A stretch of DNA of 64,000 nucleotides from JAJDTR01 sp965220415 (GTDB lineage: Bacteria > Poribacteria > WGA-4E > JAJDTR01), in contig OZ244829.1 of assembly GCA_965220415.1 (NCBI GenBank), positions 3,534,001 through 3,598,000 of the forward strand, given 5' to 3'. The notes beneath the pieces were generated by a model. That model did not search any database and was not told the DNA's origin. It saw only the letters and a program-made list of their open reading frames with translations. Positions 25,731 to 34,227 of this stretch are shown piece by piece (position 1 is the stretch's first letter; the number at the start of each line of letters is the position of its first letter). The position numbers and the translations under genes are program-made.

Positions 25731-27209
25731 ATGCCGCCGCGTTCTGCCGTTACCCACCGACTCGCCTCCATGGACAACATTCTTAATCTCCCGATTACGA
25801 CGCTTTCAACTCTCATTCGCTCAGGCGAAGTCTCCCCTGTGGAACTGATTGAATCCGCATTCGCAGAAATTGACAGACACAATCCGCGTTTAAACGCATT
25901 CATTGCGCTGTGTCGAGACGAGAGTTTCAAGGCGGCGGCACAGGCGGAAAGGGAGATTGGGGACGGGCAAATTCGAGGAGCTCTGCACGGCATCCCGGTT
26001 GCGATAAAGGATATTATCCACGTTTCGGGCGCGCCTACCACATGCGGGTCAAAGTTTTTTTCGGTGAATCCTTCTCAGCCGGACGCAACTGTTACCGCGA
26101 GACTGAAAGCCGCGGGCGCGATAATCGTTGGCAAAGCCAATTTGCACGAATTCGCCTACGGTGTGACATCGGAGAACCCGCACTTTGGCGCAACTCCTAA
26201 TCCATGGGACACGTCGCGCGTGGCGGGGGGATCGAGCGGCGGCTCGGCGGCGGCTGTCGCCGCCGGCTTATGTGCCGGCGCACTCGGCACCGACACCGGC
26301 GGCTCGGTTCGCATTCCGGCAGCGATGTGCGGGGTTGTCGGACTGAAGCCCACCTACGGACGGGTCAGTGTCAAGGGCGTCCTCGAGCTCGCGCAATCGC
26401 TGGACTGCGTAGGTCCGATATGCCGCCGTGTAGCGGATGCCGCAGTCATGATGAATGCGCTTGCAGGGTATGACGGCGGCGATGTGCATAGCGAGAATCG
26501 CCCCGTTTCCGACTACACCGTAGCGTTGGGAGATTCCATCAGTGGAATGAAAGTTGGTGTGCCCCGGCAGCATTGCTTTGAGGGTCTCCATCCGGACGTG
26601 GAAAACTGCGTCGCCGAAGCGATCGGGGATCTGGGGAAGTTGGGCGTGGAGGTGATTGAAATCGACCTGCCGTCTATCCCCGATGTCCACCAAGCAACAT
26701 TGACCATCTTGATGGCGGAGGCAAGCCATTTTCATCAAAGGCGCCTTGCCGAGCACCGGGAGGATTTCGGTCTTGATGTGCGCGAGATACTTGAGGACGG
26801 TCAGAAGTTCTCCGCGGCGGATTACGTTGGGGCAACTCGGGCGCGCGAACTCGCGCGGCATGAATTTGCTCAAGCCTTTGAGACGGTGGATTTCATTCTC
26901 GCGCCGACTGTACCTGTACCCGCTCCTCTTCGTTCCATGATGGATACTTCCGACGGGAGCGATTCCAACCTGATTCGACCACGCTTGACTCAGAACACGC
27001 GAATTTTTAATCTGCTTGGATTGCCCGCGATATCCGTGCCGTGCGGATTCACGAAGGAGGGCTTGCCGGTCGGACTTCAGATTGCGGGACGATGGTGGGG
27101 TGAGGGGGAGTTGCTGCAAATTGCGCATGCTTACGAACAGGTGACGCCGTGGCATGGGATGCGTCCTAGTGGCGGTAATGTGACCCTCTCGGAAACTGAG
27201 GCTTCTTGA
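25731..27209 (+). CDS. Amidase signature enzyme (GatA-like)
   Basis: A 492-residue amidase-signature hydrolase. The Ser-cisSer-Lys triad is K93 (VAIKD), S168 (GGSSGG) and S192 (DTGGSVRIP). The distances of 75 and 24 residues equal those of GatA K79/S154/S178. GatA is the subunit that frees ammonia for Glu-tRNA(Gln) or Asp-tRNA(Asn) amidation. No gatB or gatC is nearby, so a stand-alone amidase is at least as likely. A downstream in-frame ATG at 25770 could be the true start, giving a product starting MDNILNLP. It probably forms an operon with the DUF4159 gene 7 bases upstream. Confidence 0.85.
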   Translation: MPPRSAVTHRLASMDNILNLPITTLSTLIRSGEVSPVELIESAFAEIDRHNPRLNAFIALCRDESFKAAAQAEREIGDGQIRGALHGIPVAIKDIIHVSGAPTTCGSKFFSVNPSQPDATVTARLKAAGAIIVGKANLHEFAYGVTSENPHFGATPNPWDTSRVAGGSSGGSAAAVAAGLCAGALGTDTGGSVRIPAAMCGVVGLKPTYGRVSVKGVLELAQSLDCVGPICRRVADAAVMMNALAGYDGGDVHSENRPVSDYTVALGDSISGMKVGVPRQHCFEGLHPDVENCVAEAIGDLGKLGVEVIEIDLPSIPDVHQATLTILMAEASHFHQRRLAEHREDFGLDVREILEDGQKFSAADYVGATRARELARHEFAQAFETVDFILAPTVPVPAPLRSMMDTSDGSDSNLIRPRLTQNTRIFNLLGLPAISVPCGFTKEGLPVGLQIAGRWWGEGELLQIAHAYEQVTPWHGMRPSGGNVTLSETEAS

Positions 27210-27343
27210 GTTCATACCTGAAACTCAAAATATCAGATGCTCTTTCTACATCAAACTTTCGATTGACTACTTTCTTAATCTTCTAGGGCCTTCCGAAACT
27301 GTCTTCCAAGGACTATGCAACGTGCTAGCTTTGCCAAAATCGA

Positions 27344-27372
27344 TTGACAGTCAGTACTGGCTATGCTACTAT
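27344..27372 (+). promoter_or_regulatory. Sigma-70-type promoter of the ParB-like/nuclease module
   Basis: TTGACA at 27344-27349 and TACTAT at 27367-27372 have a 17-base spacer. The start codon of the first gene lies about 75 bases beyond the expected transcription start. Confidence 0.65.
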
Positions 27373-27451
27373 GCCTAAACAGATTACTTTGCCCAACCCA
27401 GCGACGAAGCGTTCACGATGCGACGGGAATTACTAGAAAATAGGGTGAAAC

Positions 27452-28579
27452 ATGGCAATTAGCACAGAACTTCAATACGCGACGCTGGATGACCTTTATC
27501 TTGATGCCAAAAACCCTAGGCTTGGCAGACATCAAACTAGTACAAATCTTTCTCAAAGCGAAGTTCTTGATATGATGAGCGATTGGGTACTTGATGAACT
27601 CGCAGTGTCTTATTTGGAGAGTGGATTTTGGACGCATGAGCCGTTGTTGGTTGTCAAAGAGGAAGTGGATGGAGAACAACGCCTCGTTGTTGTTGAAGGG
27701 AATCGACGTCTTGCCGCGCTAATCTATCTTCGCCGCGCCGTTGATGGCCATGAGGTTTCAAAGAAATGGCGCTTGCTTGTGGAAGGAGTCGACGTTCCCA
27801 AGAAACTATTCTCTAAGATTCCCTATATACATGTAGGTTCGCGTCAAGAAATCGAGTCATTTTTGGGGTTCCGGCATGTTACAGGTATCAAGCAATGGCA
27901 TCCCGAGGAGAAGGCGCAATACATTGCCAAATTAATTGATGAACGAGGTATGGGTTATGAAGAGGTGATGCGTAGGATTGGGAGCAAAACACCCACAGTT
28001 CGACGGCACTATATTTCTTATCGGCTACTGCTACAAATGATGGACTGTTTAGAAGACTTTTCCGTTGAAGAAGCCAAGGGCCGATTCAGCGTAATGTCCC
28101 TATCACTTCGGACACACGGTGTGCAGCAATATCTTGACATTGACATGTCAGCGGACCCAAATGCGGCTAAAGTGCCAGTACCTACAACTCGCCTGGACGC
28201 TCTCGAAAACTTTTCGCTGTGGCTATTTGGCAACCGAAATCAGCTTCCGCTCTTCGCCGATTCGCGGCGTGTCGATGATTTCGGAAGGATTCTTGAAAGC
28301 CCTCGGGCTGTCGAATATCTTGAAGGAAACAGGAAAGCCAAGTTCGATTACGCATTTCAATTGGCGGGTGGCGATGAATCGGAAATCGCCAATCTCGTCA
28401 ACGACGCGGGTGCAAATGTACAACTAGCGTTGAGCCGCGTCCATCATTACAGCAAATCTGAAGATGTCCAACGATCAGTGAAGAGACTAGGGATTGATGT
28501 TCTGCAATTACTGAAGGTCTTTCCGAGGATTTATAGAGAATATCAGAAAAGATTCCAGGCTGAACAAGAAGAGGACTAA
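27452..28579 (+). CDS. ParB-like protein (ParB/Spo0J N-terminal domain plus HTH)
   Basis: A 375-residue protein. Residues about 8-110 form a ParB-type N-terminal domain: LYLDAKNPRLGRH, then a PLLVV strand, then VVEGNRRLAALIYLR, which is the GxRR box that binds nucleotide in ParB proteins. A helical region follows (QWHPEEKAQYIAKLIDERGM, PTVRRHYISYRLL) that looks like the ParB HTH. It is not the chromosomal ParB: no parA is nearby and the context is an accessory nuclease module. Its stop overlaps the next start (TAATG, one base). The role as a DNA-binding or CTPase component of a defence system is inference. Confidence 0.75.
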   Translation: MAISTELQYATLDDLYLDAKNPRLGRHQTSTNLSQSEVLDMMSDWVLDELAVSYLESGFWTHEPLLVVKEEVDGEQRLVVVEGNRRLAALIYLRRAVDGHEVSKKWRLLVEGVDVPKKLFSKIPYIHVGSRQEIESFLGFRHVTGIKQWHPEEKAQYIAKLIDERGMGYEEVMRRIGSKTPTVRRHYISYRLLLQMMDCLEDFSVEEAKGRFSVMSLSLRTHGVQQYLDIDMSADPNAAKVPVPTTRLDALENFSLWLFGNRNQLPLFADSRRVDDFGRILESPRAVEYLEGNRKAKFDYAFQLAGGDESEIANLVNDAGANVQLALSRVHHYSKSEDVQRSVKRLGIDVLQLLKVFPRIYREYQKRFQAEQEED

Positions 28580-29517
28580 TGCTTACCCTCCCAGATGAAG
28601 GTATGCTCCGTTCAATCAATCGTCATAACATCACATTCGAACTCTTATGTGATTGGATAGAAGGTAGCATCCTGTTCGACGAAACGGAGGATAGCCTTTC
28701 TGTTATGGATGTTGTTGATGTCTTAATCAGTGAGAGCATCTACGATGAGCAGGACTTCGCTAAGGAAATTGTTGTTGACGCTTGGAATGAACTGGAGCGA
28801 CGGATTAGTTGTATTGACTCAGGAATGTCACTTTCAGTTGTTTTTCCCCATGTAAAGCGCGCGGGCTCATGGGAGGATACCCCCGCCCACAGTTTTTGTG
28901 TTCTGCTTTCTCTCGCTCGATGTTACAAGAGATGGTGGGCTTACGTGTCGGGTGGAGACTACAACGAACAGGGGGAAATCTTTGAGTTATTGACGCAAGA
29001 ATCGCTCGAAAAGCAATTTACAGATTGGCACATCAGACGCACAGGCTGGTACCGCACGCGATCAACAGAACTGTACGGATTGGTGAATCGTATCGCCGGA
29101 TGGCTGGGCGAGGACGCTGGAGATGACATCAACGCGTGGGCCGGTTCAAACGGTAAAGATATGGGCCTTGACCTTTTGTTATACCGGCCTTTTCCTGACA
29201 ATCGAGGGGGTTTTCCAGTATATCTCATGCAGTGTGCAAGCGGTCAAAACTGGACGGAGAAGGTGTATCAACCGAACATTGATTTCTGGCAGAGGCTTGT
29301 AAATTTCGTTGTTCGTCCGCAAAAGGCATTTGCGATTCCGTTCGCACTGAGCGACGATGATTTCAGGAGGCAATGCGTTCTCATACAGGGGTTGTTCCTA
29401 GATCGATGCAGACTACTCGCAGCCGCAAGATTTCGTGAACAATGGGAGTCATCTTCACTGAAAAATCGAATCATTAGATGGGCAGTGCCAAGGATTAATC
29501 AATTACCACGTAACTGA
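28579..29517 (+). CDS. Nuclease-like protein with QCASG motif
   Basis: A 312-residue protein translationally coupled to the ParB-like gene by a TAATG overlap. The N-terminal half is helical and acidic. The C-terminal half has GKDMGLDLLLYRPF followed by FPVYLMQCASGQNWTEK. This resembles the D...Q-x-K core of Mrr/PD-(D/E)XK nucleases, with a cysteine-containing QCASG variant and a lysine a few residues later. I do not know a named family with certainty. Pairing with a ParB-like protein suggests a two-component DNA-targeting system. Codon use is AT-richer than in the flanking housekeeping genes. Confidence 0.6.
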   Translation: MLTLPDEGMLRSINRHNITFELLCDWIEGSILFDETEDSLSVMDVVDVLISESIYDEQDFAKEIVVDAWNELERRISCIDSGMSLSVVFPHVKRAGSWEDTPAHSFCVLLSLARCYKRWWAYVSGGDYNEQGEIFELLTQESLEKQFTDWHIRRTGWYRTRSTELYGLVNRIAGWLGEDAGDDINAWAGSNGKDMGLDLLLYRPFPDNRGGFPVYLMQCASGQNWTEKVYQPNIDFWQRLVNFVVRPQKAFAIPFALSDDDFRRQCVLIQGLFLDRCRLLAAARFREQWESSSLKNRIIRWAVPRINQLPRN

Positions 29518-29848
29518 CTGAAGAGGAGCCCGAAATAAAGAAGTGTGTAATTCATTAGTCATGTCTCTGGATGTTCGCCTATCAACTTGGCGATGAAACG
29601 GCCTTTCCGGGAACATTTGTACCCAGCTTTAGCAGCGGTTTGTCCAGACTATCCGGTCTGTAGCCGTCGATTAAGACGCGCATGTTCTTGACATCTAAAC
29701 GGGCAGAAACGTCAATCAACATGTGGAGTTCCATTCTATTTGCGCAATTCTGAATTCCATAACAATATAGAGAATTCGATTGAACGTTTGCCACCGCAGG
29801 TGTTGCAATTCCTCAGAGTTAGCAAAGCGCTTCTGCGAAGGATTTATA
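29518..29848. other. Spacer between nuclease genes; possible gene remnant on minus strand
   Basis: A minus-strand frame at about 29582-29794 encodes up to 70 residues ending LKLGTNVPGKAVSSPS. It has protein-like composition but no recognised family and no clear ribosome site. It may be a relic cut by acquisition of the neighbouring module. Support is weak. Confidence 0.25.
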
Positions 29849-30358
29849 ATGGTGTTAAGGTTCCAACTATTTCCAAGGTCGGTGGGAATAACCGCACAAA
29901 TTCAGCAAGTTATCGAATGCTTCAACCTAGCCCATGATAGGATAAAGTCCCCAGAAAATGAACTCAAGAGCAACGAAGTATTAGACATCTTAAGACCTCA
30001 TCTTGAAAGTGTCGATTTCACGGTTGAAGCGGGAAAAACAAAGGGGAAGAAGATCCCTGTACCCGTTCTCTTTGGTCTCAATAATAGTGTGGACAAATCG
30101 TTTAGTGCGGATGGAATAAGCACGGATGGGAAAATTGTTCTAGAAGTTGAAGCGGGACGGGCAGTCGCAAATTATGCCTTCCTTAAAGACATTTTTCAGG
30201 CAAGCATGATGTATGGAGTAGAATTCTTGGTTCTAGCTGTTAGGAACGATTACAGGGGTACGGACGATTTTTCGCAAGTTTACACGTTTTTAGAAACCTT
30301 ATATATCAGCAGTCGACTGGTTCTGCCACTGAAGGGTATCATTCTCATCGGGTATTGA
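29849..30358 (+). CDS. Small PD-(D/E)XK-like nuclease (BglII/BstYI-like)
   Basis: About 169 residues. The ATG at 29849 is chosen because GAAGGA at 29837-29842 is well placed; a longer frame from a TTG at 29780 lacks a site. The core SADGISTDGKIVLEVEAGRA has the D...ExE spacing of PD-(D/E)XK restriction enzymes. The later FLVLAVRNDYRG and ILIGY segments fit the fold of BglII/BstYI-type enzymes. No methyltransferase is nearby, so it is not a standard type II restriction pair. It could be the third gene of the ParB-like module, 331 bases upstream, or an independent insertion. Confidence 0.55.
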   Translation: MVLRFQLFPRSVGITAQIQQVIECFNLAHDRIKSPENELKSNEVLDILRPHLESVDFTVEAGKTKGKKIPVPVLFGLNNSVDKSFSADGISTDGKIVLEVEAGRAVANYAFLKDIFQASMMYGVEFLVLAVRNDYRGTDDFSQVYTFLETLYISSRLVLPLKGIILIGY

Positions 30359-30440
30359 AAGTGGATCAATCGCACGTTTTCGCTTGTCAGTAGTCTTATT
30401 CGGATATTATCGCTCGGTTGAAATCTAATGGGAGGGAAAT

Positions 30441-31421
30441 ATGCAAATTCCAAAAGAGAAGCTGCTTGAAATCTACGAGCGGATGGCGACCATCCGCCAA
30501 TTTGAAGAACGGGTGCGGGAGGAGTTCGCCGCAAATCGCATTCCGGGGTTCGTGCATCTGTATGCGGGCGAGGAGGCGGTCGCGGTCGGGGTCTGCGCCC
30601 ATCTCACGGACGAGGACATGATAACCAGTACCCACCGCGGGCACGGTCACTGCATTGCGAAAGGGGTCGATGTGAAGGCGATGATGGCTGAACTGTACGG
30701 CCGCGCCACTGGAGTCTGCAAGGGAAAGGGCGGCTCGATGCACATTGCCGATCTCGATCGAGGCATGCTTGGCGCCAACGGCATTGTGGGCGGCGGGATT
30801 CCGCTGGCGTGCGGCGCCGCGCTGAGCGCCCAAGTGCTCGGAAAGGACAACGTAGCTGTCAGCTTTTTCGGTGACGGCGGTGCCAACGAGGGCAGTTTTC
30901 ACGAGGGTCTGAATCTCGCCGGTGTTTGGCAACTTCCCGCTATCTTCGTGGCGGAGAACAACGGCTGGGCGGAATCGACGAGCAGCGACTATTCCGTGGC
31001 AGGCGCCGATATCGCCGGACGGGCGAGAGCCTACGGCATGCGGGGGGAGGTGGTTGACGGCTTGGACCTCTTCGATGTCTATGAGAAAGCGGGTAAGGCG
31101 ATTGCCGCGGCTCGTGCCGGAGAGGGGCCCACGCTCTTGGAGTGTAAGACGTATCGCTTCTACGGTCATCACGAGGGCGATAAGCAGGGTTACAGGTCGC
31201 AGGAGGAGGTCGAGGAGTATCGCAAGAATCATTGCGTCATCAAGAACTTCCGCGCACGCACCACCGACGAGGAGGTATTATCCGGTGAAGAGCTGGATGA
31301 GATTGAGGAACAGGTTGCGGAATCCATAGAATCCGCGGTGGCGTACGCGGCTGACAGCCCGTGGCCCGATCCGAGCGATGTGACCGAAGATGTCTACGTG
31401 AACTACAAGGAGGTGCTGTGA
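30441..31421 (+). CDS. 2-oxoacid (pyruvate/acetoin) dehydrogenase E1 alpha
   Basis: A 326-residue thiamine-diphosphate subunit. The TPP motif runs from GDGGANEGSFHEGL (about 144) to the paired NN at 173-174. STHRGHGHCIAKG and GVCKGKGGSMHIAD are typical of AcoA/PdhA. It forms the E1 alpha2beta2 component with the next gene and decarboxylates the 2-oxoacid. GGAGGG at 30431-30436 supports the ATG. The stop overlaps the E1 beta start by one base (TGATG). The substrate cannot be fixed from sequence; acetoin and pyruvate are both possible. Confidence 0.93.
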   Translation: MQIPKEKLLEIYERMATIRQFEERVREEFAANRIPGFVHLYAGEEAVAVGVCAHLTDEDMITSTHRGHGHCIAKGVDVKAMMAELYGRATGVCKGKGGSMHIADLDRGMLGANGIVGGGIPLACGAALSAQVLGKDNVAVSFFGDGGANEGSFHEGLNLAGVWQLPAIFVAENNGWAESTSSDYSVAGADIAGRARAYGMRGEVVDGLDLFDVYEKAGKAIAAARAGEGPTLLECKTYRFYGHHEGDKQGYRSQEEVEEYRKNHCVIKNFRARTTDEEVLSGEELDEIEEQVAESIESAVAYAADSPWPDPSDVTEDVYVNYKEVL

Positions 31422-32443
31422 TGAGCGAAGAACGCGAATTGACCATGGGAGCGGCTATCCGCGAGGCGCTGCACGATGAGATGGAGCGCGACTCGACAGT
31501 GATTGTTATGGGCGAAGATGTCGTCGGCGGAGCGGGATCGAAACTGCCGGACGCCGAAGACTGCTGGGGCGGACCGTTCGGAATTACCGGCGGACTGGCG
31601 GGTAAATACGGACGGAACCGCATTCGCGACACGCCGATTAGCGAGGCGGGTTTCATCGGCGCCGCCATTGGCGCCGCGGCGACGGGGCTCCGACCGGTTG
31701 CGGCGCTCATGTTCGTCGATTTCTTCGGCATTCCGATGGATCAGATTTTCAATCAGGGCGCAAAAATTCGCTACATGTTTGGCGGCAAAGCAAAGGTACC
31801 CGTGGTTATTCGCGCGGCAATCGGGGGCGGAATCAACGCCGCGGCGCAACACTCTCAATGCCTCTATTCCGTCTTCGCGCATATCCCCGGATTGAAGGTC
31901 GTGGTTCCCTCCACGCCGTATGATGCCAAAGGATTGATGACGGCGGCCATCCGCGATGACGACCTAGTTTTCTTCCTTGAACACAAGCGGTTGATGGGAT
32001 CGAAGGGGCACGTCCCCGAAGAATCCTATGTCGTTCCATTGGGGGAAGCATTGATACGCCGCGAAGGCGAGGATGTCACCGTGGTTGCAATCGCCAAGAT
32101 GATTGACTTGGCGCTGAGCGCGGCGGAGGGGCTTGAAGCCGAAGGGGTGAACGTCGAGGTGATAGATCCCCGCTCCTTAAGCCCGTTGGATGGACGGACG
32201 ATTGTGGATTCGGTCGAGAAGACGGGGCGGCTGGTGATTGTGGATGAGGACACGCCGAGATGCAATTTAGCTACGGACATCGCCGCTCTGGCGGCGGACG
32301 AAGCGTTCTATAGCCTTGAAGCGCCGATTAAGCGCGTCACCCCTCCGCATACGCCTGTCCCCTTCAGCCCGGCACTGGAAAATGCCTACATTCCGTCCGA
32401 GGGCCGCGTAATAACAGCAATTCGGGAGGTGATGGCTGCATGA
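31421..32443 (+). CDS. 2-oxoacid (pyruvate/acetoin) dehydrogenase E1 beta
   Basis: A 340-residue transketolase-like beta subunit starting MSEERELTMGAAIREAL. Family segments include VVIRAAIGGG, HIPGLKVVVPSTPYDAKG and LEHKRLMGS. The last third is the transketolase C-terminal domain (EVIDPRSLSPLDG). The start at 31421 is fixed by the TGATG overlap and AAGGAGGTG just before it. The 3' end overlaps the E2 start as ATGA, so all three genes are translationally coupled. Confidence 0.93.
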   Translation: MSEERELTMGAAIREALHDEMERDSTVIVMGEDVVGGAGSKLPDAEDCWGGPFGITGGLAGKYGRNRIRDTPISEAGFIGAAIGAAATGLRPVAALMFVDFFGIPMDQIFNQGAKIRYMFGGKAKVPVVIRAAIGGGINAAAQHSQCLYSVFAHIPGLKVVVPSTPYDAKGLMTAAIRDDDLVFFLEHKRLMGSKGHVPEESYVVPLGEALIRREGEDVTVVAIAKMIDLALSAAEGLEAEGVNVEVIDPRSLSPLDGRTIVDSVEKTGRLVIVDEDTPRCNLATDIAALAADEAFYSLEAPIKRVTPPHTPVPFSPALENAYIPSEGRVITAIREVMAA

Positions 32444-33585
32444 AAGCAGTTGTCTTTCCCAAATCGGGATTGATAACCGAGCAGGGGACTCTCCTCCAGT
32501 GGACTGCCTCGGAAGGCGACCGCGTCGACGAGGGCCAGCTTCTGTGCGAGGTCGAAACCGAAAAAACCACAATCGAGGTTACCGCGCCCGTATCGGGTCT
32601 TCTTCGGAAAATACTCGTCGCCGAGGGCGGCAAGGGGCCCGTGGGTATGACACTTGGGTGGATCGGTGAGGCGGATGAGGAGATTCCCGAGGTCAAAGAG
32701 ATGCCGACACTACCGGGGGCAGACCTGGAGAAGTCTACTCCCGCGGCAAGTCCCAAAGTTCGTCCACAACGCGCAGCGGGCGGGCGGCTGCGCGCCTCGC
32801 CGGCGGCACGAAAACTTGCGGCGGACAGCGGCATTGAACTGGCTGAAATCTCCGGCAGCGGTCCCGGCGGCGCCATCACGACCGGAGATGTAGAGCGGGC
32901 GATTGAGGCAGCAGCGGCAGAAACAGATGTTGAGCGCGTGCCGATGAGTTCGATGCGCCGCGCCATCGCCAATCAGACGCAGGAGAGTTTTCAGCAGGCG
33001 CCGCACTTCTACCTCAGCTTGGAAGCAGACGCGGAATTGCTCTCGGAGGGTCGCCCGGAGGGCGTGTCGATTACGCACTGCCTGATTAAGGCGGCGGGGT
33101 TGGCGCTCCGCGAGTTTCCCCAAATGCGCGCGCAACTTCAGGGTCAGGAGTTTCTCATACCGCACGCGGTGCATGTTGGATTGATTACGGCGGTGGAGGG
33201 CGGCTTGGTGGTTCCGGTGATTCGCGATGCTGATCAGCTGTCGCTCACCGAGATTGCCGGTAAAGTTCGTGCCCTCGTCGAGAATGCTCGCGCGGGTAAG
33301 CTTTCTGCCGGCGACGCCTCGGGTGCGGCGTTCAGCATCACCAACTTGGGCATGTACGACGTGGAGACGTTTCATGCTATCATCCACACGCCCGAATCCG
33401 CCATCCTTGCTGTCGGCACGGTCATGGAGAAACCGGTGGTCAAAGATGGGGGCGTCGTACCCGGGAAGCGGATGGCGCTCACGTTGTCGTGCGATCACCG
33501 CGTGGTCGATGGCGTCATCGCCGCGCAGTTTCTGGGGCATCTCAAGGGGCTTTTGGAGGATGGTGCGGAATTGGGGTTGAGGTAG
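32440..33585 (+). CDS. Dihydrolipoamide acyltransferase (E2)
   Basis: A 381-residue E2. One lipoyl domain (1-78) has the lipoylated lysine expected at K42 (ETEKTTIE). A peripheral-subunit-binding domain lies at about 112-150 (RASPAARKLAADSGIELAEI). The catalytic CAT-like domain starts at about 165 and ends with the H353-R-V-V-D357-G active site. It forms the core of the complex and passes the acyl group to CoA. No E3 (lipoamide dehydrogenase) follows, so E3 must be encoded elsewhere and shared. Confidence 0.93.
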   Translation: MKAVVFPKSGLITEQGTLLQWTASEGDRVDEGQLLCEVETEKTTIEVTAPVSGLLRKILVAEGGKGPVGMTLGWIGEADEEIPEVKEMPTLPGADLEKSTPAASPKVRPQRAAGGRLRASPAARKLAADSGIELAEISGSGPGGAITTGDVERAIEAAAAETDVERVPMSSMRRAIANQTQESFQQAPHFYLSLEADAELLSEGRPEGVSITHCLIKAAGLALREFPQMRAQLQGQEFLIPHAVHVGLITAVEGGLVVPVIRDADQLSLTEIAGKVRALVENARAGKLSAGDASGAAFSITNLGMYDVETFHAIIHTPESAILAVGTVMEKPVVKDGGVVPGKRMALTLSCDHRVVDGVIAAQFLGHLKGLLEDGAELGLR

Positions 33586-33783
33586 GATGTGCGGGAATGC
33601 GTATCCCAGCGATTTTGGGGAGTTCAAGCTACCAAACTCTGTTGACTTTTGACTGCGCCATCAGTAGGAGTTGTATTTCCCAAACCACGTCGGGGAACGG
33701 GCGAGGGGACCTAGCCCCTACGATTCGGCTGCCTTGCACAAATGTCAACGTTCCTAGCTCAACGATAACTTGGTCAGCCGTAA
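33586..33783. other. Intergenic region, nothing clear
   Basis: A short intergenic stretch before the nested repeat structure. No gene, promoter or hairpin terminator is recognised. Confidence 0.35.
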
Positions 33784-33844
33784 TTTAGTGGTTTATTTTC
33801 CAAAACAATATGGTTAGTGTTGGGTGCCGGTGCGGTTAGAAACG

Positions 33845-33879
33845 GATCTCTATCGCGCTCCTTCTTCAGTCGCTTGATC
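33845..33879 (+). repeat. 35-bp repeat, exact insertion
   Basis: GGATCTCTATCGCGC to CAGTCGCTTGAT, placed between GGTTAGAAAC and CGCACCTACC, which are contiguous at 21510-21528. There is no target duplication. Confidence 0.88.
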
Positions 33880-33932
33880 GCACCTACCGGGGTGGTAGAA
33901 CGGGTTTATTTTGCCAGTTTCGTAAGCACTAA

Positions 33933-34178
33933 GAACCTGTTTGAATAGTCGATAGCAGAGCCATATTCAGTCATTTGGAGACAGGTATTTTCATGTTTTT
34001 GTATTGCCCGCTATATACCTGTCGCCCCGCTGGGGCTAAGATGCGCGGGGGTTTCGGTGTATCTATACACCTGCCGCCCCTCCGGGGCTTTTAGAGGCTG
34101 GTGCGCAGGGGATCTCTATCGCAGTCGCTTTTCGCTCCTTTGATCGCACCCTACAAATGTACTTTTCAAACAGGTTCG
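33933..34178 (+). repeat. MITE-like element, family H, with perfect 13-bp ends
   Basis: The ends are GAACCTGTTTGAA (33933-33945) and TTCAAACAGGTTC (34165-34177), exact inverted repeats. Comparison with 21565-21580 suggests a 2-bp AA target duplication. It carries GCCCC-type hairpins at 34024-34036 and 34076-34088, and a 35-bp repeat at 34109-34145. Confidence 0.75.
34109..34145 (+). repeat. 35-bp repeat inside family H
   Basis: GGGATCTCTATCGCAG to CTTTGATC; the same as the copy at 13149-13185. Confidence 0.7.
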
Positions 34179-34227
34179 AAACACTTAGCGAATGAACCAT
34201 TTAGTCGAGTGCAAGGAAGCGCGCGGT

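Larger units (their letters stand above)
33784..34205 (+). repeat. MITE-like family G copy 2, interrupted by a 35-bp repeat and by a family H element
   Basis: Compared with 21457-21597, this copy has two insertions. One is exactly 35 bases at 33845-33879, splitting the internal hairpin. The other is about 246 bases at 33933-34178. The right end of family G, TTAGCGAATGAACCATTT, runs into the first bases of the longest frame of the next gene. Confidence 0.8.

Noticed and set aside
32710..33627. Minus-strand frame opposite the E2 gene
   Set aside because: A codon-bias shadow of the E2 reading frame.
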